From Saprospirales bacterium (GTDB lineage: Bacteria; Bacteroidota; Bacteroidia; Chitinophagales; Saprospiraceae): a DNA stretch of 5,943 bases. The position numbers and the translations under genes were made by a program. The DNA is taken from assembly GCA_003448025.1 (NCBI GenBank), contig DLXL01000420.1, positions 3,578 through 9,520 of the forward strand, read 5' to 3'. Positions 1 to 5,943 of the stretch are shown in pieces; the first letter of the stretch is position 1; each line of letters begins with the position of its first letter. Under the pieces are notes generated by a model. It searched no databases. It saw only the letters and a program-made list of their open reading frames with translations, and was not told the DNA's origin.

Positions 1-26
1 GTATCATCGTCCATCGTTCATCGTCT
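1..26 (-). repeat. Short tandem heptamer repeat abutting the gyrB stop codon
   Basis: Read on the minus strand, the gyrB stop TAA is followed by AGA and then by CGATGAA, CGATGGA and CGATGAT, which are three 7-base units (6-26 on the plus strand reads ATCGTCC, ATCGTTC, ATCGTCT). The window starts just beyond, so the true number of copies is unknown. The units differ from the CGGTGGA unit of the larger array at 4641-4731 mainly by A for G at the third position, so I regard them as the same repeat family. No hairpin or T-tract typical of a terminator is visible in these 26 bases. The function is unknown. Confidence 0.6.
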
Positions 27-2030
<2,004 letters not shown>

Positions 2031-2054
2031 CTACTGGAACTTAAAAAATGTGTG

Positions 2055-2085
2055 CAAAGATACGGTAAATTAATGGCTAAAAGAA
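2055..2085 (-). promoter_or_regulatory. Predicted gyrB promoter, Bacteroidota sigma type
   Basis: On the minus strand TATCTTTG (2055-2062) matches the Bacteroidota -7 consensus TAnnTTTG exactly. TTC (2083-2085), one mismatch from TTG, sits 20 bases upstream where the -33 element is expected. Transcription would start near 2047-2050, giving a leader of roughly 35-40 bases before the gyrB ATG. The -7 match is seen directly; use as a promoter is inferred. Confidence 0.65.
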
Positions 2086-2130
2086 GTTAAAAAGTTCCGT
2101 TTTTTTAATAAATCCAAAGCATTACAAACT

Positions 2131-2143
2131 ATTGATTATCAAT
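2131..2143. promoter_or_regulatory. 13-base palindrome in the AT-rich gap upstream of gyrB
   Basis: ATTGAT-T-ATCAAT is a perfect dyad with 6-base arms around one central base. It lies about 70 bases upstream of the predicted gyrB -7 box and about 30 bases beyond the stop of the HAD gene. It could be an operator for gyrB or simply chance in AT-rich DNA. The rest of the 158-base gap (2013-2170) is AT-rich with A and T runs. I see no RNA gene or convincing terminator hairpin in it. Confidence 0.25.
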
Positions 2144-2170
2144 CATTTAAAATAAAAAATAAAAGAAATT

Positions 2171-2797
2171 TCAATCCTCGTCCCAAAGCTTCATCTGTTT
2201 CAACCTTTCAACAATCTCCGTCTTGGGATCATGCCAAACCCCCTGAATACCCAGGGCGCTGGCTGCATCTACATTCTCGGGTAAATCATCGAAAAAAATG
2301 GACTCCTCTGGTTTTAGCTCAGCGTCAGCAAGCAGGTACTCATAGATCTCCCTTGTAGGCTTACGCAGGCGTATAAGGTGAGAGAAATAGACCCCATCAA
2401 AGTAAAGGGATTCATAGTCGCGAAGCCCGTATTTTCGATCCATATAATCGGCAACCCAGTTTTCATGCATTGGGTTAATATTACTCAACAGAAAAACCTG
2501 GTGTTTTTTGCGAAGTTCCAGAAGCATATGGAGCCGATGGCTAGGAAAATCCAGGAAGATGCTGTTCCAGGCATCCATAATCTGGTCATGGGTTGCACCG
2601 GTAGATTCGGCAATTTTGGCCACGAATTCTTCGGTACTCATACCGCCGGTTTCGTAGAGTTCGAACACCCGCTCCCGCAAGAGTTGCACTTTGGCCGCTT
2701 CAAAAGTGGTTTCTCCGGCATATCGTTTCATTTCCCGCTCAAAAGATGGCAAATCAAGGTCGAACAGAACATTGCCAAAATCAAAGATGAGATTCAT
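2171..2797 (-). CDS. HAD-superfamily phosphatase, YihX-like
   Basis: This is a 208-residue cytoplasmic HAD subfamily IA hydrolase, resembling E. coli YihX (alpha-D-glucose-1-phosphatase) in length and motif wording. Motif I is IFDFGNVLFDLD at 4-15, with Asp6 as predicted nucleophile. The alpha-helical cap follows at about 16-85. Motif II is LLSNIN (103-108, Ser105), motif III is RKPTREIY (Lys146) and motif IV is FFDDLPENV (Asp170, Asp171). The residue two after the nucleophile is Gly8, not the usual acid/base Asp; as I recall, YihX has the same DxGNV arrangement, so this is probably a family trait and not damage. I chose the ATG at 2795-2797 because motif I begins immediately after it. An in-frame ATG at 2858-2860 would add 21 residues without recognisable homology, run across the predicted promoter and enter the 11-base repeat. 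The substrate is unknown; a sugar phosphate is the likely class. The gene is divergent from the TPR gene. Confidence 0.85.
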   Translation of the reverse strand: MNLIFDFGNVLFDLDLPSFEREMKRYAGETTFEAAKVQLLRERVFELYETGGMSTEEFVAKIAESTGATHDQIMDAWNSIFLDFPSHRLHMLLELRKKHQVFLLSNINPMHENWVADYMDRKYGLRDYESLYFDGVYFSHLIRLRKPTREIYEYLLADAELKPEESIFFDDLPENVDAASALGIQGVWHDPKTEIVERLKQMKLWDED

Positions 2798-2819
2798 ATT
2801 GTGGGTTGATTTTGAAGGG

Positions 2820-2850
2820 CGAAGATGGTGGGTTTCGCGCAGGTTTCGAA
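2820..2850 (-). promoter_or_regulatory. Candidate promoter of the HAD phosphatase gene
   Basis: On the minus strand CATCTTCG (2820-2827) is a two-mismatch version of TAnnTTTG. TTCG (2847-2850), one mismatch from TTTG, lies exactly 19 bases upstream. The -7 box is 22 bases from the chosen ATG. The same CTTCGCCC wording occurs on the opposite strand upstream of the TPR gene (2950-2957). The site is inferred from position and partial match only. Confidence 0.4.
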
Positions 2851-2890
2851 CAGATTTCACACAGATTTGTGCGAAACCCGTCCGAAACCA
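2828..2890. repeat. Dyad with an 11-base period in the divergent promoter gap
   Basis: From 2831 the sequence falls into successive 11-mers: GGTTTCGCGCA, GGTTTCGAACA, GATTTCACACA, GATTTGTGCGA, AACCCGTCCGA, then AACC. Adjacent units share 5-9 positions. The block is also palindromic. GGTTTCG at 2831-2837 and 2842-2848 is mirrored by CGAAACC at 2872-2878 and 2883-2889. The best single stem pairs 2830-2841 with 2868-2879, 12 positions with one G-T wobble around a 26-base loop. Both neighbouring genes point away from it, so a terminator role is unlikely. It overlaps the candidate -33 element of the HAD gene. It may be an operator, a dispersed repeat, or a decayed tandem repeat. Confidence 0.7.
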
Positions 2891-2941
2891 AAAATCTCCG
2901 TAAATCCTTTCTCCATCATCACTCCCGGATTTTCAATCTCT

Positions 2942-2972
2942 TTTACGACCTTCGCCCGCAAACTTATAATTG
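2942..2972 (+). promoter_or_regulatory. Candidate promoter of the TPR membrane protein gene
   Basis: TATAATTG (2965-2972) matches TAnnTTTG at all but one defined position, and TTTA (2942-2945) lies 19 bases upstream in place of TTTG. Transcription would then start about 3 bases before the ATG at 2982, giving an essentially leaderless message. An alternative -7 box is GACCTTCG (2947-2954), which has two mismatches and no good -33 partner but leaves a 27-base spacing to the ATG. I cannot decide between them from sequence alone. Confidence 0.35.
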
Positions 2973-2981
2973 TCTGTTCGC

Positions 2982-4640
2982 ATGGCAAAAAAAACTACTT
3001 CGGGTTCAAAAAAAGAAACAGTTCCACAAACTGACAACACCGAAAAATGGCTGCCCTGGTTACTGGCTGCCCTGGGATTCATTTTATTTAGTACCGGATT
3101 CAGTAATGAAATGGTTGGGATAGACGACCATACCGCCACGGTTGACAATCCGGCTGTAAAAGACTTCCTGATCTTCAACGGGTTTAATCTTGGCATGTTT
3201 GCGCCACTCACCTGGATCGGGTATCAAATTGCCTATATCCTGGGAAAAGAAAGCCCTAACTGGTATCACTTCCTTTCGGCGCTGGTACATATGGTCAATG
3301 TATTACTGGTATTTCGTCTGTTCCGAAAACTTGATGCAAACCTGGCCGTTTCTGCCATAGCAGCCTTGTTTTTTGCTATTCACCCGCTACAGGTGGAGTC
3401 TGTGGCATGGATTGCCGGATTTAGTACGCCGCTGTTTTCCATGTTCAGCCTCCTGGCAATGAACTATTACCTCAAACACACTGCCACAGAAAACGGCTCA
3501 TGGGGTAAGAACTACTGGCTTTCCATCGTGATGTTCCTGCTGGCCTGTCTGGCTAAATCAGCTGCAGTTACGCTACCATTAACCTTATTGGTGCTCGATC
3601 TTTGGAAAAAACGTGGCTTTAACACGAAAACGTTGCTCGAAAAGGCCCCGTATTTTGCCATTTCTTTAGCCTTCGGCGCACTCACCTTGTATTCCCGACA
3701 ATACGCCGGCCAACTCAATCAACCGGCTGACTTCACCTTGCTGGACCGTGGTTTAATGGCCTGCCACACCATATTGTTCTACTGGAAAAAAATACTGTTC
3801 CCCACCGGACTCAGTATCTGGTATCCCTTTGAAAAGATAAATGGCGCCTGGAGCTGGGATTACTATGCTGCTCCGGCTATTTTGGCTGCGCTGTTGTTTG
3901 GCGCCTGGAAAAGTCGGAACGTCATGCCCCTGCTCTGGATTGGTGCATTATTCTACCTCTCCAATATTATTCTGGCCCTTCCCTGGTCCACCTTCGGCAC
4001 ATTTGAGTTGCGCTCGGATCGGTATAACTACCTGGCAATGCTCGGCATTTTTGCCATACTGGCTTCCCTCCCTGATTTCATAAAAGAAAAACGCCCAAAT
4101 TGGACCGGCGCCACCTGGGCCATCCTGCTCGGCATGGCTTTTATTTGGCTGGTGGCCTCCGCATTACGTATCCGGGATTGGAAAAATACCACTACGCTGA
4201 TTGACAAAGCTATTGCTGCTACGGGTGATAACTTTGGCAAAGCCTACTATTGGCGCGGCATGGCTTATGGCAAAGCATCTGATGCCCAAAAAGCCATTCA
4301 GGATTTCAGCAAAGCCATTCAGATCAATCCGCAACTTTATGAGGCTTACAAATTCCGGGGAAACATCTTTGGGATGATGAAAAACTATGAGTCGTCTATT
4401 AGCGACCTCAGTGTTTTTCTGGAAAAATACCCAACTGAAGTACCTGAACTTTATAACCGCGGACTTTCCTACGTCAATCTCGACAAAAACCAGGAGGCTA
4501 TTGCAGATTTCAACAGGGCCATTGAACTGGATACCACCTTTGCCAGGGTTTATCGCGCCCGCGGCAACTGCTACCTCCGCATTGGCGATACCATCAGAGG
4601 CAATGCCGATCTGGCCAGGTGGGAGCGTATGAATAAGTGA
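2982..4640 (+). CDS. Polytopic membrane protein with C-terminal TPR repeats, GT-C glycosyltransferase-like
   Basis: This 552-residue protein has a Lys-rich cytoplasmic N-terminus, about 11-12 predicted membrane segments (first at about 23-40, last at about 375-397) and a C-terminal tail of TPR repeats. The first extracytoplasmic loop carries GIDDHTATVDNPAV with Asp48-Asp49, the position of the acidic motif in GT-C glycosyltransferases. FAIHPLQVESVAWIAG (131-146) and the FPTGLSIWYPF block (273-283) match the wording of bacterial proteins related to eukaryotic TMTC O-mannosyltransferases. TPR units at about 419-452, 453-486, 487-520 and 521-552 show the Gly8, Ala20 and Pro32 pattern, weakest in units 2 and 4. 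The likely role is transfer of a sugar from a lipid carrier to an envelope substrate, with the TPRs binding protein; this is family inference. I chose ATG 2982 over an in-frame TTG at 2970, which lies inside the candidate -7 box. The stop TGA directly joins the heptamer array. The gene appears monocistronic. Confidence 0.85.
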   Translation: MAKKTTSGSKKETVPQTDNTEKWLPWLLAALGFILFSTGFSNEMVGIDDHTATVDNPAVKDFLIFNGFNLGMFAPLTWIGYQIAYILGKESPNWYHFLSALVHMVNVLLVFRLFRKLDANLAVSAIAALFFAIHPLQVESVAWIAGFSTPLFSMFSLLAMNYYLKHTATENGSWGKNYWLSIVMFLLACLAKSAAVTLPLTLLVLDLWKKRGFNTKTLLEKAPYFAISLAFGALTLYSRQYAGQLNQPADFTLLDRGLMACHTILFYWKKILFPTGLSIWYPFEKINGAWSWDYYAAPAILAALLFGAWKSRNVMPLLWIGALFYLSNIILALPWSTFGTFELRSDRYNYLAMLGIFAILASLPDFIKEKRPNWTGATWAILLGMAFIWLVASALRIRDWKNTTTLIDKAIAATGDNFGKAYYWRGMAYGKASDAQKAIQDFSKAIQINPQLYEAYKFRGNIFGMMKNYESSISDLSVFLEKYPTEVPELYNRGLSYVNLDKNQEAIADFNRAIELDTTFARVYRARGNCYLRIGDTIRGNADLARWERMNK

Positions 4641-4731
4641 CGGTTGACGGTAGACGGTGGACGGCTTACGGTGGACGGCCTACGGTTGACGGCTTACGGT
4701 AGACGGCCTACGGTTGACGGCCTACGGTGGA
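4641..4731 (+). repeat. Tandem heptamer array, 13 units of CGG[TC]N[GT]A
   Basis: The array begins at the base after the TPR-gene stop codon and runs for exactly 13 seven-base units before decaying at AGGCGCG (4732). CGG at positions 1-3 and A at position 7 are invariant, while position 5 takes all four bases. There are two unit types: CGGTNGA (8 copies: CGGTTGA x3, CGGTAGA x2, CGGTGGA x3) and CGGCYTA (5 copies: CGGCTTA x2, CGGCCTA x3). From unit 3 to unit 13 the types alternate strictly, giving a 14-base higher-order period. Seven is not a multiple of three and the units contain TGA, TAG and TTA, so it cannot encode protein for long. Heptamer arrays of this kind are known in cyanobacteria (STRR sequences); the function here is unknown. 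Confidence 0.95.
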
Positions 4732-4764
4732 AGGCGCGTGGGTAGCTAGACTAATGTCCACCGT
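4724..4764. repeat. Inverted heptamer copy next to the carA stop, able to pair with the array
   Basis: On the minus strand carA ends in TAA followed by TGA and CGGTGGA (4757-4763), so one heptamer unit lies in inverted orientation to the array. ACGGTGGA (4724-4731) and TCCACCGT (4757-4764) are perfect 8-base inverted repeats with a 25-base spacer. A 10-base version pairs GACGGTGGAC (4653-4662) with GTCCACCGTC (4756-4765). A hairpin could form in transcripts of either convergent gene, but no T-tract follows on either strand, so an intrinsic terminator is not clear. Confidence 0.55.
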
Positions 4765-4766
4765 CA

Positions 4767-5849
4767 TTAAAACATCCCTACAAACTGATCAAACAAATAC
4801 CGTGCATCGTGCGGGCCGGGGCTGGCTTCCGGGTGATATTGCACGCTGAAGGCAGGACTGTTTTTCAGTCGGATGCCTTCAATGGTATTATCGTTCAGGT
4901 TGAGGTGGGTGGCTTCTACAATGCTGGGCGAATCATACACGGCTTGTTCTACCACGCCAAAACCGTGGTTTTGGCTGGTAATTTCGCTCAGGCCGGTAAC
5001 CAGGTTTTTCACCGGATGGTTCAACCCGCGGTGACCGTGGTGCAATTTATAAGTAGGAATGCCGGCAGCCAGGGCCAGGAGTTGTTGCCCCAAACAAATG
5101 CCGAACATGGGTTTGCCGCTGGCCAGCATTTTTTTGGCCGTTTCTACCGCATAAGGCATGGAAGCCGGGTCGCCGGGACCATTAGAGAGGAAAAATCCGT
5201 TGGGGTTCCACTTGTTGACCGTTTCAAAATCTGTTTTAGCCGGGAAAACCTGCAAATAACAATCACGCTGATCAAAGCAGCGCAGGATGTTCTTTTTTAC
5301 CCCGTAATCCATCACAGCTACCCGGAACTTTGCCTCCGGATTGCCGATGAAATAAGGCTCTTTAGTGCTCACAGAGCTGGAAAGTTCCAGACCTTCCATG
5401 CTCGGGGTAGCTGCCAGGCGACGCGCGAGTTCCTCCAAATCATCAATTTCAGAGGAAATGATGCAGTTCTGGGCGCCGCGTTCGCGGATATGCTGTACAA
5501 TGGCGCGGGTATCCAGATCATGAATAGCTACCAAATTTTCCTTTTCAAAATAATCCTGAATGGTTCGGTGGGCATTCAGTCGACTATAAGGCACATTGAA
5601 ATTGCGACAAATAAAACCGGCAATCTTGATGCTGTTGCTCTCGATTTCTTCGTCGTGAATGCCATAATTACCAATATGTACATTGGTGGCCACTAAAATC
5701 TGGCCTGTATAGGAGGGATCCGTAAAAATTTCCTGATAGCCGGTCATGCCTGTGTTGAAGCAGATTTCGCCGGTAGTAGTACCGATTTTACCTGCAGCTT
5801 TGCCGCGGAAAAAGGTGCCGTCTTCGAGGAGGAGAATTGCGTTTGCCAT
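4767..5849 (-). CDS. carA: Carbamoyl-phosphate synthase small subunit (glutamine amidotransferase)
   Basis: The small subunit hydrolyses glutamine and passes ammonia to CarB, which makes carbamoyl phosphate for pyrimidine and arginine synthesis in the cytoplasm. The 360-residue protein has the CPSase small-chain domain at about 1-140 (GEICFNTGMTGYQEIFTDPS at 27-46, HIGNYG at 58-63, DLDTRAIVQHIRERGAQN at 111-128). The class I amidotransferase domain covers about 175-358. The catalytic residues are Cys252 in GICLGQQLLALAAG and His339 and Glu341 in QYHPEASPGPHDA. The oxyanion-loop block LSNGPGDP (221-228) and SQNHGFGV (292-299) are intact. The length is slightly below E. coli CarA (382), as is usual outside enterobacteria. 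The ATG at 5847-5849 is preceded by no Shine-Dalgarno sequence, normal for this phylum. carB is not downstream, since the convergent TPR gene occupies that side, so the two subunits are either unlinked or carB lies beyond the right edge. Confidence 0.97.
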   Translation of the reverse strand: MANAILLLEDGTFFRGKAAGKIGTTTGEICFNTGMTGYQEIFTDPSYTGQILVATNVHIGNYGIHDEEIESNSIKIAGFICRNFNVPYSRLNAHRTIQDYFEKENLVAIHDLDTRAIVQHIRERGAQNCIISSEIDDLEELARRLAATPSMEGLELSSSVSTKEPYFIGNPEAKFRVAVMDYGVKKNILRCFDQRDCYLQVFPAKTDFETVNKWNPNGFFLSNGPGDPASMPYAVETAKKMLASGKPMFGICLGQQLLALAAGIPTYKLHHGHRGLNHPVKNLVTGLSEITSQNHGFGVVEQAVYDSPSIVEATHLNLNDNTIEGIRLKNSPAFSVQYHPEASPGPHDARYLFDQFVGMF

Positions 5850-5866
5850 TGATATGATTTGGGGCG

Positions 5867-5895
5867 CAAAGGTCGGAAAAGAAAAAGGAATTCAA
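5867..5895 (-). promoter_or_regulatory. Predicted carA promoter
   Basis: On the minus strand GACCTTTG (5867-5874) matches TAnnTTTG except for the first base. TTG (5893-5895) lies 18 bases upstream, slightly closer than the usual 19-21. The box ends 17 bases before the ATG, predicting a leader of about 10 bases, too short for an attenuator or riboswitch. No arginine or pyrimidine operator is recognisable. Confidence 0.5.
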
Positions 5896-5908
5896 GGAAG
5901 AAAATCGA

Positions 5909-5943
5909 GTGTTTGAGTATTTTAGTGTTTGGGTGTTTTAGTG
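5909..5943 (+). repeat. Tandem octamer repeat cut by the window edge
   Basis: Four complete 8-base units are visible: GTGTTTGA, GTATTTTA, GTGTTTGG and GTGTTTTA, followed by GTG at the last base of the window. Units 1 and 3 are GTGTTTGR and units 2 and 4 are GTRTTTTA, so this array also alternates two types with a 16-base higher-order period. It lies about 14 bases upstream of the candidate carA -33 element. Its true length and the neighbouring gene are outside the window. Confidence 0.8.

Noticed and set aside
2090..2108. Terminator-like A-run/T-run pair around GTTCCG in the gyrB upstream gap
   Set aside because: The stem would be five A-T pairs only around a six-base loop, too weak for an intrinsic terminator and expected by chance in such AT-rich DNA.
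2798..2860. 21-residue N-terminal extension of the HAD protein from an upstream ATG
   Set aside because: HAD motif I should lie at the extreme N-terminus, as it does from the ATG at 2797. The extension crosses the candidate promoter and enters the 11-base repeat.
2970..2981. TTG start adding four residues to the TPR protein
   Set aside because: The ATG at 2982 gives a typical MAKK beginning, and the TTG overlaps the best -7 promoter match. It cannot be fully excluded.
2806..3123. Plus-strand frames of 69-105 codons across the divergent gap and into the TPR gene
   Set aside because: They cover repeat and promoter sequence and then overlap the TPR gene in another frame, with no domain and no start signal.
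4641..4731. CRISPR array
   Set aside because: The units are 7 bases with no spacers and no cas genes nearby; it is a simple tandem repeat.
4809..5696. Open frame of 295 codons on the plus strand opposite carA
   Set aside because: It lies wholly inside carA, whose domains and catalytic residues are intact. The plus-strand translation shows no recognisable domain and no promoter of its own; it is a by-product of carA codon use.
5850..5908. Riboswitch or attenuator upstream of carA
   Set aside because: The predicted leader is only about 10 bases and no aptamer-like hairpins, leader peptide or terminator are visible before the repeat begins.

Overview
The window looks like ordinary chromosomal DNA from a member of the Bacteroidota. 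The evidence is the short GyrB (661 residues) without the large TOPRIM insertion of proteobacteria, its C-terminal block GDEVPPRR, the CarA block TTTGEICFNTGMTGYQEIF followed by ATNVHIGNYG, the absence of clear Shine-Dalgarno sequences, and promoter candidates of the Bacteroidota type (TAnnTTTG with a TTTG-like element 18-20 bases upstream). Moderate GC genes, AT-rich gaps and many short tandem repeats between genes suggest a Saprospirales-like organism, but that is an impression from memory and was not tested.

Layout, left to right. Positions 1-26 hold a small heptamer repeat touching the gyrB stop codon. gyrB (27-2012, minus) encodes the ATPase/TOPRIM subunit of DNA gyrase. An AT-rich 158-base gap (2013-2170) carries a good Bacteroidota-type promoter for gyrB and a 13-base palindrome. 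A HAD-family phosphatase resembling YihX follows (2171-2797, minus). A 184-base divergent gap (2798-2981) holds a dyad with an 11-base period and promoter candidates for both flanking genes. A multi-pass membrane protein with C-terminal TPR repeats (2982-4640, plus), probably of the GT-C glycosyltransferase type, converges on carA (4767-5849, minus), the glutaminase subunit of carbamoyl-phosphate synthetase. The 126-base convergent gap is largely filled by 13 tandem heptamers. An octamer repeat upstream of carA runs off the right edge.

The four genes do not form a pathway. They are a DNA topology gene, a small-molecule phosphatase, an envelope protein and a pyrimidine/arginine biosynthesis gene, each apparently with its own promoter. 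No phage, transposase, CRISPR, toxin-antitoxin or defence genes are visible.

The most interesting content is between the genes. Related heptamers of the form CGRTNRA directly follow the stop codons of three separate genes (gyrB, the TPR gene and carA), always in the same orientation relative to the gene. The longest array alternates two unit types, giving a 14-base higher-order period. The octamer array at the right edge also alternates, and the dyad in the divergent promoter gap repeats every 11 bases. I found no undescribed protein system.
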